Shown: positions 42,529 through 51,372 of the stretch, in pieces
Layout of the letters: each line of letters starts with the position of its first letter
Numbering within the stretch: position 1 is the first letter of the stretch
Origin: Pigmentiphaga humi
GTDB lineage: Bacteria > Pseudomonadota > Gammaproteobacteria > Burkholderiales > Burkholderiaceae_B
Length of the DNA: 64,000 bases
Reading direction: 5' to 3'
Assembly: GCF_900606115.1 (NCBI RefSeq)
Contig: NZ_UWPJ01000007.1
Location: 1-64,000 of the forward strand
Program-made: the position numbers and the translations under genes
Notes under the pieces: model-generated
The model's database searches: none
What the model saw: the letters and a program-made list of their open reading frames with translations, nothing else
Told to the model about the DNA's origin: nothing

Positions 42529-44088
42529 TCAGGCGCGCCGGCGGCGCCCCAGTTCGAAGCCGACGACCAGGCAGCCGAGCGCGAGCAGCGCCAGCGCGAT
42601 GATCAGCGACGGCGACATCCCCGCGCTCGCGGCCGGTTCCTGCGGCTGCGCGGGCGCTTGCGCGCCCGCAGGCGCGGCGTTGCCATCGGCGCGCGCCGCG
42701 GCATCGTACATGCGTGCCAGCATGGTGCGCCCGACGTCTTTCAGGATGGCCTGGCCCGCCACGCGCCCCTGGCCCAGCACCAGGTCGACGCTGGCCACCT
42801 CGGGGCCGCCCAGGTTGATCGAGCGCGCGCCGTCCTTGTCCTCCACGTGCCAGGCGGTGACCTTGTCGCCGTCGATGGCGTCCACCACGATCTTGAAGTA
42901 GCCCTCCGGGCCGGTTGCCGAAGCGCCGGGCTTGAGCCGGATCTCTTCCTTGTTGACCAGCATGAAGCCGAAGTTGTGCCCGGTCGGGCAGCCGACGGGA
43001 TAGGAGGCGTAGCGCGGATCCGGCGCGTAGTCCTCGCCGTAGCGCAGGCTGAACGCCTTGCCGTAGACCTTGAGGTTGGCCTTGCCGCCCTCGAAGGCGT
43101 TGGGCCAGGGCGACAGGAACGCCACCATGTCGCCGTCCTCGAACACCAGCGCCTTGCGCGCGGCGGTATCCTCGATCAGCAGCTCTTTCTTGACCGGACC
43201 CACGGTGCGGGTATTCTTCACTTCGCCGTTCTCGAGCAGTTCCAGCGTCGCCGTGCCGGCCTGCTCGTCGACCTGGGCGACGCGCAGCGTGCGCGCGCCG
43301 ACCTGCCAGGAATCGCCCTGCGCGGCCAGGCCGGCGAAGACTTTCTGCTCGGCCAGCAGCAGCCGGTCCATGCGTATGCCGCTGAGCCAGTCGAACTCCA
43401 GCTTCTGCGGCGAGACCTCGCGCGCCTGCCCCTGGTTGTAGAGCTGCGTGAAGCGGTTGCCCCACCAATTGGTTTCGTTGGCCGACAGCACGGGCGCGCC
43501 GAAGGCCCATTCCCAATCGGTGCCGGCGATGGTCTTGACGTGCAGCGCATGGTTGGCCATGGTCTCGTGGCCGACCGTCGCGTAATAGTGGTAGACCGTG
43601 CCGCCCACGACCGCGCTGCCGCCGGCCGGAATGGTCACGTTCTCCTGCACCTCGATGGACATGTCGTAGTCGACGTAGGTCGCCATGCGGCCCAGCACGG
43701 GCACGATCTCGCCGCGCAGCGCGACCTCGCCGCCCCAGGTGTCCTCGTGGTAATACAGGCCGCCCGGCGGAATGACCACCTCGCCGTTCTCGACCCGGCT
43801 CTTGCGGATGAACACGCCGTCGAACTTGGGAATCTTGCGGCCGAAATCGTCGCTGACCATGCGGTATTGCGGCAAGCCCGGCAAGCCGGCCACGTATGCC
43901 GGCTTGACCGGGCGGTCGGCCATGGAAGAGAGCGGCGGCGGCGCGAGAGGCTTGTCGGCCAGCGGGTGCGCCAGCGGCAGGCCCGGACGCGCCGGGGTCA
44001 ATATCGCGGCATAGTCGGCGGCCGCTGCGGGCGCGACTTGGACAAGCACCAGCATCGCCGCGGTGGCGGCGGCAAGGCGTCGTTTCAT
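42529..44088 (-). CDS. Exported, membrane-anchored protein of unknown function
   Basis: A 519-residue protein with an N-terminal signal peptide (KRRLAAATAAMLVLVQVAPA, cleavage near AAA-DYAAI) and a C-terminal transmembrane helix (SPSLIIALALLALGCLVVGF) followed by ELGRRRRA. Before the helix is a Pro/Ala/Gln-rich linker. Thus the body is periplasmic, tethered to the inner membrane. The central 400 residues are beta-rich, with repeated short glycine turns such as VIPPGGLYYHED and IPAGGSAVVGGTVYHYY, and a single Cys near residue 370 (SYPVGCPTGHNFG). I do not recognise the family. Its place inside a sulfur-carrier operon suggests a sensor or substrate-handling role. Confidence 0.75.
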   Translation of the reverse strand: MKRRLAAATAAMLVLVQVAPAAAADYAAILTPARPGLPLAHPLADKPLAPPPLSSMADRPVKPAYVAGLPGLPQYRMVSDDFGRKIPKFDGVFIRKSRVENGEVVIPPGGLYYHEDTWGGEVALRGEIVPVLGRMATYVDYDMSIEVQENVTIPAGGSAVVGGTVYHYYATVGHETMANHALHVKTIAGTDWEWAFGAPVLSANETNWWGNRFTQLYNQGQAREVSPQKLEFDWLSGIRMDRLLLAEQKVFAGLAAQGDSWQVGARTLRVAQVDEQAGTATLELLENGEVKNTRTVGPVKKELLIEDTAARKALVFEDGDMVAFLSPWPNAFEGGKANLKVYGKAFSLRYGEDYAPDPRYASYPVGCPTGHNFGFMLVNKEEIRLKPGASATGPEGYFKIVVDAIDGDKVTAWHVEDKDGARSINLGGPEVASVDLVLGQGRVAGQAILKDVGRTMLARMYDAAARADGNAAPAGAQAPAQPQEPAASAGMSPSLIIALALLALGCLVVGFELGRRRRA

Positions 44089-44132
44089 GAGGAGACCCCC
44101 GGTTGTCTATCGTTATCGGTTATTGACGTCGT

Positions 44133-44675
44133 TCAATGCTGCGCCTGCGGCGCGCATGCCGTTCCCCCCGCCTGGGCGGGCGGCAATGCGCAGGTCGCCA
44201 GACGACGCGACAGGAACAGCGTTCCCCAGGCGGTGAACAGCAGGGTATTGAGCGCGATCAGCCATTTCGGCACCCCCGCGAGGAAGCTGCCCGCCACGCC
44301 CAGCCCCACCACCGAAAGCGCCGGCGCGATGCAGCTGATGCACAGCGCGGACACCGCCAGCACGCCGCTGCCGGCGGCCACACCTGCCGACGCCGCACCG
44401 CCCCGGCGGCCCGCCACCAGCGCGAAGGCCATGAAGGCGAAGGCCAGCCCCACCGTCAGCGCGGTGAAGTACTCCTGCTTGCGCACGAAGCTCACTTTCC
44501 ATGCCTCTGTCCGCGCATAGGCCAGGCCTTCCGCGGCGGAGAACTCGCCCGGCAGGAAGCCGCACTCCTCGGCGGCGGACTCGGTGGCCGGCATTTCGAA
44601 CACGGCAAAGCTCACGGCCACGTAGCCGAGCGCCGCCAACAGGAACACGATGGCCATCAGGCGTTTCGGAATCAT
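44133..44675 (-). CDS. Small integral membrane protein with a paired-cysteine helix
   Basis: A 180-residue inner-membrane protein with four predicted hydrophobic segments: residues 5-27, 70-90, about 100-130 and about 138-156. The third holds Cys-x2-Cys inside the membrane (ALCISCIAPALSVVGLG), and further cysteines occur in the loop (AEECGFLPG) and tail (ATCALPP, TACAP). Intramembrane cysteine pairs occur in thiol- or metal-transporting proteins such as MerT/MerC, but this is no close match. Its operon partners carry sulfur on cysteines, so transport of a thiol or sulfide is a plausible role (inference). Confidence 0.72.
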   Translation of the reverse strand: MIPKRLMAIVFLLAALGYVAVSFAVFEMPATESAAEECGFLPGEFSAAEGLAYARTEAWKVSFVRKQEYFTALTVGLAFAFMAFALVAGRRGGAASAGVAAGSGVLAVSALCISCIAPALSVVGLGVAGSFLAGVPKWLIALNTLLFTAWGTLFLSRRLATCALPPAQAGGTACAPQAQH

Positions 44676-44718
44676 GCTTGTATCCGGATCAAAGATGGGA
44701 TTGGATGCGGCCCGGCGA

Positions 44719-45078
44719 TCAATAGCAAATGCTCGGCGCGCCTTCGCTCATGAATTCGACCAGCTTGGCGCCGCCGACGATCTTGGCGCCGGCCACCAGG
44801 TTCTCTTCGTCCAGCCCGCGTTTCTTGAAACACGGCGAGCACACGTAGATCTGGCCGCCCGCCTCGGCAAAACTGGCCATCAAGTCCTTGAGCGGCGCGA
44901 AGCCTTCTTCATGGATGTCGTCGGCATATCCCTTCTGCGACAGGCGCGTGCCTTCGACCGACAGGAACACCACGGTCTCTTTGTCGGACGCCACGGCGGC
45001 ATTGGCGATGACGAAGCCCACGGTGGCCTTGTCGGTATCGTTCTTGGCGCAGCTGATGGAAACCACGAATTTGCTCAT
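44719..45078 (-). CDS. DsrE/DsrF-like sulfur-carrier protein
   Basis: A 119-residue protein of the DsrE fold. The start KFVVSISCAKNDTDKAT and the Cys80-x2-Cys83 pair (IYVCSPCFKKRG) match the DsrE family, where a Cys at this position carries persulfide. A further Cys10 and Cys118 (SICY at the end) are present. A good AGGAG is six bases before the ATG. DsrE proteins exchange sulfur with TusA-type partners, and a TusA-like gene lies 42 bases upstream. It is second in the operon. Confidence 0.88.
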   Translation of the reverse strand: MSKFVVSISCAKNDTDKATVGFVIANAAVASDKETVVFLSVEGTRLSQKGYADDIHEEGFAPLKDLMASFAEAGGQIYVCSPCFKKRGLDEENLVAGAKIVGGAKLVEFMSEGAPSICY

Positions 45079-45120
45079 GTCGGACTCCTGAAGAAAAAAG
45101 GGGACTGCGGGGAAAGCGGA

Positions 45121-45384
45121 CTACCAATCCAGGCGCGATCGTATCCAGAACCCATGGGCCTGGGCGTCGTAGCGCAGAAGCTCGTTGCGGGTCATGCGGC
45201 ACCACGCGGGAATGTCCTCGGGCGCGCCGGCGTCGCGGGTGACCATGTACAGCACCTGGCCGGGCATGGCGCGCAGGCGGCGGCGCAGGCGCGACACCAA
45301 TGCGCCGCAGCCCATGTCGCCGGCGTCCCAGGTGTCGGCCACGGCGATGTCGCCCGCCGGGACGGGAAGAGGCGTATCAGTCAT
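45121..45384 (-). CDS. TusA-like sulfur-carrier protein
   Basis: An 87-residue TusA/SirA-like protein. Cys29 is in GDMGCGALVSRLRRRL and Cys60 or so in IPAWCRMTRNELL. Both positions and the CG (not CP) variation match the N-terminal domain of the fusion protein at 42502, so the two are paralogues in one operon. It is the first gene. The ATG at 45384 has no strong ribosome site. The canonical CPxP TusA motif is missing, so either the chemistry differs or the Pro is dispensable. Confidence 0.8.
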   Translation of the reverse strand: MTDTPLPVPAGDIAVADTWDAGDMGCGALVSRLRRRLRAMPGQVLYMVTRDAGAPEDIPAWCRMTRNELLRYDAQAHGFWIRSRLDW

Positions 45385-45687
45385 GGCGTATCCGGCGCGC
45401 CGCCAATGGGCGAGGCGCGATGGCGATGAATCGCATCGTTCAGGTATTCAATGGGGCGTGGACGAAGGCGCGCAGCGCCGCGGGCCGGCCCGCGCGCAAG
45501 AACGCCGCACGGGCACTGGCTGAAGGCGACCATGCGGCACGCGCATGGCGGGGTATCAGGAAGAAGGCGGATGCAGGCGGATGTCGAAACCGGGGGCGGG
45601 CATGGCGATCTCCGGGGACGCGCCTGCTTGCGAACCGCGCGCGGTGCGCTCCCCTGGCGTGACTATACTATCTCCCGGGGTCGGCCG
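45385..45687. other. Intergenic region upstream of the TusA operon (303 bases)
   Basis: This should hold the promoter of the TusA/DsrE operon on the minus strand. Just before the TPR gene stop is a sequence GACTATACTATCTC that could be a -10-like element on the plus strand, but no gene follows it. A short plus-strand frame from 45421 has no recognisable features. Confidence 0.4.
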
Positions 45688-46926
45688 CTAACTGCCGGAA
45701 CCGGCCGGCACGGGCTGCCTCAGCTCGGCCGCGCGGCGCGCAAACTCCCTGCTCTTGTCAGGCTGGCCCCGGCTGGCGTAGTAGGTATCCAGGTTGTCCA
45801 GCACGGGCAGCAGGCGCGGATCAGCCGGCCCGGCCGCCTGTTCCAGCAAACGCAGCGCCTCCAGAAAACGCCGCTCGGCATCGGCCCAGCGCTGTTGCCG
45901 ATAGTCCAGGCCGGCCAACTGGTTGAGGATCTGCGACCTGCCGGCCAAGGCTTCATCGGCATCGCCGAGCCCTGTGTAGATGTCCAAGGCCGCGCCATAG
46001 GCCTGGCGGGCCTGCGCGGTCCCGCCCTGCTGCTCGGCCAGTTTCGCCATGCTGGCCAGGATCGCGGCCTCGGGAAGGGCGCGCGCGGCGCCTTCGCGCT
46101 TCCTCGCCTGTGCCAGCGCCTGCTCGAAGCGCTGCCGGGCCTCCCCGTATTCCTTCCGCTGCATGTGCCAGAGCGCGAGTTCGTTGTAGTGGCCCGCCAG
46201 GGCGGGGTCGTCCGGATCGGCGGCCTCGCGCAGCGCCGCGGCTTCACGGTGCAGGCCGGCAGCCTCGTCCGCCCCGCCCTGCTCCTGCAGGGCCTGCGCC
46301 TGGCGCGCCAGGGCATCTGCCCGCTCGCGCCCGGACAGGGTGGAGTCCTCCTCGGCCAGCAAGCGCCGGTCGTAAGCCCGCGCCTGCTCGGGCCGGCCCA
46401 GCCCGGCCGCGAGCGCGCTCAATGCGGACAAGGCATTCTTGCGCAAACGGGCTGCCTGCCCGTCCGCGCCGCCGGGCAGCGCCTCGCCGATCGCCAGGCA
46501 GCGCTCGTAGGCAGCGATCGCCTCCTCGCCCCGGCCCGCAGCTTCCAGCGCGCCGCCCAGGTTCAGCGCCAGCGCCGCGGTATTGGCATGGGCGCCGAGC
46601 GCGCGTTCGCTCAGCGCGAGCGCCTCGCGCAGCAGTTCGGCCGCCTGCGCGGCATCGCCCTGGGCCTGCCTCGCGAGGGCGAGCAGATTCAGGCTGCTGG
46701 CCACGTGCGGGTCGCTGCGGCGCTGGGCCGTGCGCGCCATCCGCAAGGCCTGGCGAGCCGCCGCTTCGGCAGCCGCGGCATCGCCGCCGGCGTAATGGCG
46801 CCCGGCCCGCTCGTACAGGGATTGCCATTCGCCGCTGGCAGCTGCGGCGCACGGCGCCGCGGCTGCCAGCATGCCGGCGGCCGCCAGCACCGCGGCCGCG
46901 ATGCCGCGAAACCCCGGGCGCGTCAT
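45688..46926 (-). CDS. Exported tetratricopeptide repeat protein
   Basis: About 412 residues from the ATG at 46926, which overlaps the stop of the preceding gene (ATGA). A signal peptide is clear (MTRPGFRGIAAAVLAAAG, cleavage near AAA-SGEW). The rest is a run of TPR-like helix pairs of the ALxxAEAAARQALRMA type, ending PVPAGSGS. TPR proteins act as scaffolds. Coupling to the GlyGly-CTERM-type protein, itself downstream of a TonB receptor, suggests a periplasmic or surface scaffold for that system. No enzymatic domain is seen. Confidence 0.82.
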   Translation of the reverse strand: MTRPGFRGIAAAVLAAAGMLAAAAPCAAAASGEWQSLYERAGRHYAGGDAAAAEAAARQALRMARTAQRRSDPHVASSLNLLALARQAQGDAAQAAELLREALALSERALGAHANTAALALNLGGALEAAGRGEEAIAAYERCLAIGEALPGGADGQAARLRKNALSALSALAAGLGRPEQARAYDRRLLAEEDSTLSGRERADALARQAQALQEQGGADEAAGLHREAAALREAADPDDPALAGHYNELALWHMQRKEYGEARQRFEQALAQARKREGAARALPEAAILASMAKLAEQQGGTAQARQAYGAALDIYTGLGDADEALAGRSQILNQLAGLDYRQQRWADAERRFLEALRLLEQAAGPADPRLLPVLDNLDTYYASRGQPDKSREFARRAAELRQPVPAGSGS

Positions 46927-48605
46927 GCCGGCGTGGAGGCGGCGGCCCGGCGCCGCAGGACGGCGCCCAGCACAGCCAAGGGCAGCAGCAGCCAGCCGAG
47001 CGCGCCGCCGTTGCCGCCCGACACCGGCTCGGCCTCGACGGGAACGACATCGATCGCATAGGTGGACGACACCTGGCCGGGAAAGTCGGCGCTGGTGCTG
47101 TCGCAGGTCAGGGTATAGGTCCAGGCGCCCAGCCTTCCCGGCGTATAGCTCTCGCCGCTGGACGACGCGTCGCGGCTGCCGGCCCAGGCGCTGCCCGGCT
47201 CGGTGCTGCTGGCCACGCAATTGGCCGCGAGCTGGCTGCTCCAGGCGAACTTGACGGTCTGGCCCAGCGCGACGGACCGCGCGTCCACCGCTCCACCTCC
47301 CACATTGTGGGGCGCCGTCGCGGAAAGCTTGACGACCGGTTCGAACTTGAACACCGGCACTTCGTCGCCGGGGTTGAACTTGAACACGGTGCCCCAGCCG
47401 TATGAACCGCCCAGTTGCGCCATGCCGTAGAGCGTGCCGTCGCCGGCGCGCATCAGGCCCAGCGGATTCTTGCCATCGGGGTTGTAGCCGCTGTTGTTGC
47501 CGACCGTCTCGTGCGCGCTCAGCGCATTGAAAGCGTACAAGGCATCGTATGCGCCGCTTGCCGGATTCAACCGGAAGATCAGCCCATTGCCACTCACCCC
47601 GCCGAGCATGGCCGTTCCGTACAGATTGCCGTCGGCCCCCTTGACCAGCGACGAGGGGCGCATGCCGTCGATATTGGCCGTCTCGGCGCCGAACTCGTAC
47701 AGGACCCGGTAATCGCTGCCGTCCGGCATGATGCGGAAGAGCGTGCCGTTGCCGTTCGCCCCGCCCATCGAGGTGGCGCCGTACAGAATGCCGTCGGCTG
47801 CCTCGACCAGCGCGGTGACCTCCAGGCCCGCATAGCTGCCGGCATCGCCGATGTTCTCCGCCAGAACGCGAAAATCCGTACCGTCGGGCAGAATGCTGAA
47901 AACCATGGGCCGCCATGCGTTGCCGCTGCCCGTATCCTTCAGGATGCGCGCCACTCCATACAGCCTGCCGTTGCTGTGGGACAGCACCAGGCCCGCCTGC
48001 GAACCCACGGTGGTGGCGATGGTGTACAGGGTCTCCATGCCGCCGGAACCATCCTTGTTCACCACGTAGAGAATGCGCGCCCGGTTGGAGTTGTACAACC
48101 GGCCGTCGGCGCCCTCGATCCAGGCATTTCTCAGCGTGCCGCTGGGGGTGGGTGCAAGCAGCTCCCAGCCGCTTCCGGTCCAGCGCCGCAGGCCGCCCTC
48201 GATGCTGTAGAGCCTGCCATTGCTGGCATAGGTCAGCTGGCCGGGGCGCGCATTGCCCGTGTCGGCCTCGCGCTCCAGGATCGTCTGGCCTGCATCGGGC
48301 GCATAGCGGTAGAACAGCCCGCCGATGCCGCCGGAATCCATGTACGCCGCGTCATAGCCGCCGCCATTGGCGGTCGAACCGTACAGGCTGCCGCCCTCTC
48401 CCTCGACCAGGGCCGCTACCGGATAGTAGATGGTGGCATTGCCGGTGGGCGGATAGGCGCCGTTGCCGCCGGCGGCAACGTTGCCGGTGTAATGGATGAC
48501 GGCCTCGACGGAAGGCAGCTCGGCGTGGGCGGACGGCGCGGCGACGAGCGCGCCCGAGGCCAGCGCCAGCAGCGCGGCGGTAACAGTGGAAACGCGTAGG
48601 GTCAT
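46923..48605 (-). CDS. Exported repeat protein with a GlyGly-CTERM-like sorting tail
   Basis: A 560-residue protein with a signal peptide (TLRVSTVTAALLALASGALV, cleavage near AHA-ELPSV). Residues 60-390 contain about eight repeats with motifs such as LVEAADGILYGATSMGGANG and FRIMPDGSDYRVLY, the pattern of GloVer-type beta-propeller-like repeats. Residues 430-500 look like an Ig-type domain with a Cys pair (NCVAS, LTCDS). The end, GGNGGALGWLLLPLAVLGAV followed by RRR, fits a GlyGly-CTERM sorting signal cleaved by a rhombosortase; no such protease gene is in the window. It starts 16 bases after the TonB receptor stop. Confidence 0.82.
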   Translation of the reverse strand: MTLRVSTVTAALLALASGALVAAPSAHAELPSVEAVIHYTGNVAAGGNGAYPPTGNATIYYPVAALVEGEGGSLYGSTANGGGYDAAYMDSGGIGGLFYRYAPDAGQTILEREADTGNARPGQLTYASNGRLYSIEGGLRRWTGSGWELLAPTPSGTLRNAWIEGADGRLYNSNRARILYVVNKDGSGGMETLYTIATTVGSQAGLVLSHSNGRLYGVARILKDTGSGNAWRPMVFSILPDGTDFRVLAENIGDAGSYAGLEVTALVEAADGILYGATSMGGANGNGTLFRIMPDGSDYRVLYEFGAETANIDGMRPSSLVKGADGNLYGTAMLGGVSGNGLIFRLNPASGAYDALYAFNALSAHETVGNNSGYNPDGKNPLGLMRAGDGTLYGMAQLGGSYGWGTVFKFNPGDEVPVFKFEPVVKLSATAPHNVGGGAVDARSVALGQTVKFAWSSQLAANCVASSTEPGSAWAGSRDASSSGESYTPGRLGAWTYTLTCDSTSADFPGQVSSTYAIDVVPVEAEPVSGGNGGALGWLLLPLAVLGAVLRRRAAASTPA

Positions 48606-48621
48606 GATGCGGAATCCGGGA

Positions 48622-51156
48622 TCAGAATTGATAGGTGACCGTGACTTTGGCCGTGCGTCCGGGAGCGGGAATCGCCAGCGCGGGCGTGCTCAGGGCCTCG
48701 ATGTAGTAGCGGTCGCGCAGGTTCTCGATGCTGAAGTTCACGTCGAGGTACCGGTTGACCCGGTAGCTGCCGAACAGGTCGAAGACTTCATAAGGCTGCC
48801 AGCCCAGGTTCATGGTGTTGCCCTGGCTGTCCTGCAGGCGGCCGGCCGCGCCGCTGACGAAATGGGCCCGCACGCCGAGCGTCAGGCGCCGCTCGAAGAA
48901 GCGGCCGCCCAGGACCAGCGTCTGCGTGCGCTTGGGCGGCAGGACCACGCCGAACATGGCGATGCCGAAATCGCTGGTGAAAGAATCGGTGCACTGCGGC
49001 TCCATGAAGCCGCAGAACTGCGCCTTGCTGTATTGGGTGAGCGCGTAGCTGGCGAAGAAACGGCCGTTGTCGTAGCGGGCGGAAAGCTCCGCGCCGCGAA
49101 AACGCGCGCCGTCGATGTTGAAGTAGTAGTACGGCGTGTTGCTGTTCGTGCTGAGCATCCGCGCCATATAGTTCTTGTGCCGGTTGTTGAACCAGGCCAG
49201 GTTCACGGTCAGGCTGTCGTCCGTGGTCCACAGCGCGCGCTGGGTGGAGCGCACGCCCAGTTCGATACTGCGCGTCACCTCGGGCTGGAGCACGCTGCCC
49301 GCGTTCCCGTAGGTCAGGCCGACCTCCTTGGCCGTGGGCGGGCGCCAGCCCTCGCTGTAGCGGGCATAGAGATCGGTCGAGCGCCACGGCGTGAAGGTCA
49401 CGCCCACGGTGGGATTGAGGCGGCTATGCCCGTCCTCCACGCTGAAGGGAATGCGGTTCTGCCCGGGCACGGACGAGACGAAGCTGCCCGTGCCATCGGT
49501 GGTATAGGTCTCGCGGCGCAACCCGCCCTCCAGCGACAGCCGCTCGGTCAGCTTCGCATCGGCCCGCGCGAACAGGCTGTAGAGCTTGCGCTCGCCGCGC
49601 GGTTCGGTAATGCCCAGGCCGGTGGTCTTGTCGGTCTGCACCGAGCCGCCATAGGCCAAGGTCAACTCCCTGCCCGCCACGCTCAGTTCCGACGTGTTCC
49701 AGGCCTCCAGGCCGCGCGTGGTCGTGCTGCCCGAGACCCCGTAGGTCACTTCGGGATGCAGCTCGTCCAGGTCGACGCTCCAGACGTTCGCGCGCAGATT
49801 CCAGAATGGGTTGGACGCCGGCCGCCAGCCATAGCGCGCCAGCCAGGTGCTCTTGCGCACTTCGGCCGGCTGCTTCTGCTCGATGTTGTAGTCGTAGGCC
49901 GTCAGCCGCGACTCGCCGAAGCGGCTGTTCAAATGGTTGTAGCTCAGTTCGGCCCACTGGTCGCCGGGCAGTTCCAGGCGCGCCTTGAACAAGGTGGAAT
50001 GCGTTTCTTGCGAGGTATTGAAAACCTGCTGGCCGGGCCCGTAGAGCGACAGCGGATAGCGGGTCTCGCCGGTCGCGCCGGTGACGGCATAGGTGGACGA
50101 TCCGCGCTCGCCGGCGTAGTAATTGCTGGTGCGCCGCTGGCTGTGCGCGAACACCAGGTCGAGCTTGTCGTCGAGCCCGCGCCATGCGGCGGCCACGCTG
50201 CCGGAGAGGTTCTTGTCCGGCGTCTTGACGTCGAGCGGCGCGGTGCCCTGGTAGTTCATGTAGCCGTCGCCGGGACTGTTGTGGTTGGCCCAGCCGCCGC
50301 GCAGGCGCAGGCCCCACTTTTTGCCGTCGCGGATCAGGTCGTCCGAGGTCAGCGTGCTCACGTTGACCACGGCGCCGCCGGTGCCCGCGCCGTTCGGGCC
50401 GATGTTGGGCCCCTTCTCGACCACGATGCTGCTGATCAGATCGGCATCGACATAGTTGTGGTTGTTTTCGCCGCCATAGCTCTTGGAGGTGTTGCTGGTG
50501 GCCTGGGTGCCGTCGACCAGCACCTTGATGCGGTCGCTCTGCATGCCGCGGATGTTGAGGTCGAAGGAGACCCCGTTGCGGGCATTGGCCGCGGTCACGC
50601 CGGGTATGCCCTTGAACAGGTCGCTGGTGCTGGTAACGGCGAAGCGATCGAGTTCGGCGCGGGTGACGACGTCGACGGTTCCGGCATCCCGCTGGGCCTC
50701 GCGCTCGCCGATCACCGGCACGGACGGCAAGGTCAGGGTGCCCGGCGCGACGCCGCCGGCCTGCTCCCCGGCCAGAACTGCGCCGCCGCGCCGCAGCGCG
50801 TAGCCGCCCTGGCCGTCGCGTTCGGCTTGCAGGCCGCTGCCCGCCAGCAGCGCGGCCAGTCCGCCCTCGACGCTGTAGCGCCCACGCAGCGCGGGCGCCT
50901 GTTTGCCGTCGGCCAGCAGGCTGTCGATCGACAACAGGATGCCCGTCTCGACGGCAAAACGATTGAGCGCCTCGGCCAGCGGCGCGGCCGGCAGATCGTA
51001 GCTGCGCACCGCGTCGGCCGGGGCCGGCCGCTGCTGGCCCGCAGCCTGCTGCGGCCATGCGGCCGGCGCCCAGGCCAGCAGCGTGGACAGGACCAGCACG
51101 CTCAAGTGGAAGGGTTCGGGGGTGCGGCGTCCCGTTGACGCAATGTGGCGTGGCAT
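48622..51156 (-). CDS. TonB-dependent outer membrane receptor with STN signalling domain
   Basis: About 844 residues from the ATG at 51156 (GAGGA eight bases upstream); the frame extends to 51348. A signal peptide is followed by an STN domain (SYDLPAAPLAEALNRFAVET), the domain that talks to FecR-type regulators. The plug domain holds LFKGIPGVTAANARNG and the FDLNIRGMQSDRIKVLVDGT segment, and the 22-strand barrel ends in KVTVTYQF. The extracellular loops have no heme motif I can name, so siderophore or heme cannot be decided. It lies 199 bases after fecR and is directly followed by the repeat protein and TPR genes. Confidence 0.92.
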   Translation of the reverse strand: MPRHIASTGRRTPEPFHLSVLVLSTLLAWAPAAWPQQAAGQQRPAPADAVRSYDLPAAPLAEALNRFAVETGILLSIDSLLADGKQAPALRGRYSVEGGLAALLAGSGLQAERDGQGGYALRRGGAVLAGEQAGGVAPGTLTLPSVPVIGEREAQRDAGTVDVVTRAELDRFAVTSTSDLFKGIPGVTAANARNGVSFDLNIRGMQSDRIKVLVDGTQATSNTSKSYGGENNHNYVDADLISSIVVEKGPNIGPNGAGTGGAVVNVSTLTSDDLIRDGKKWGLRLRGGWANHNSPGDGYMNYQGTAPLDVKTPDKNLSGSVAAAWRGLDDKLDLVFAHSQRRTSNYYAGERGSSTYAVTGATGETRYPLSLYGPGQQVFNTSQETHSTLFKARLELPGDQWAELSYNHLNSRFGESRLTAYDYNIEQKQPAEVRKSTWLARYGWRPASNPFWNLRANVWSVDLDELHPEVTYGVSGSTTTRGLEAWNTSELSVAGRELTLAYGGSVQTDKTTGLGITEPRGERKLYSLFARADAKLTERLSLEGGLRRETYTTDGTGSFVSSVPGQNRIPFSVEDGHSRLNPTVGVTFTPWRSTDLYARYSEGWRPPTAKEVGLTYGNAGSVLQPEVTRSIELGVRSTQRALWTTDDSLTVNLAWFNNRHKNYMARMLSTNSNTPYYYFNIDGARFRGAELSARYDNGRFFASYALTQYSKAQFCGFMEPQCTDSFTSDFGIAMFGVVLPPKRTQTLVLGGRFFERRLTLGVRAHFVSGAAGRLQDSQGNTMNLGWQPYEVFDLFGSYRVNRYLDVNFSIENLRDRYYIEALSTPALAIPAPGRTAKVTVTYQF

Positions 51157-51301
51157 CCGGCGGATCCTCATGGGGAAACAGGGCAACAAGCGCCGTCGCG
51201 GTACCGCCGCGCGGCTTTCATCCTGTTGGCCGGACCAGTCCGTCAAACCGGAACCGCCCCGCGAAAAAATTTTTGCCGTACCGCCTTGCATTCGACCCGG
51301 G

Positions 51302-51372
51302 TCATAGCGGATCCGGCTTGCCGGTCGGCAAGCGTCCCCCCGGTCCATACACGCGTCAGCGCGTAGGCGTGG
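51302..51372 (-). repeat. 3'-end palindromic repeat, degenerate copy D
   Basis: A weakened copy after the FecR-type gene in the usual gene-relative orientation. Its first bases encode the FecR C-terminus (TPTR) and stop, the same arrangement as the Rieske alpha gene (PPTR). The central hairpin is reduced and the CCGGCAAGCCGG inverted repeat remains. Confidence 0.6.

Noticed and set aside
45421-45662. Short plus-strand frame beginning MAMNRIVQVFNG, resembling an autotransporter extended signal peptide
   Set aside because: The resemblance covers only a few residues, the rest is Arg/Ala-rich, and no passenger domain follows.
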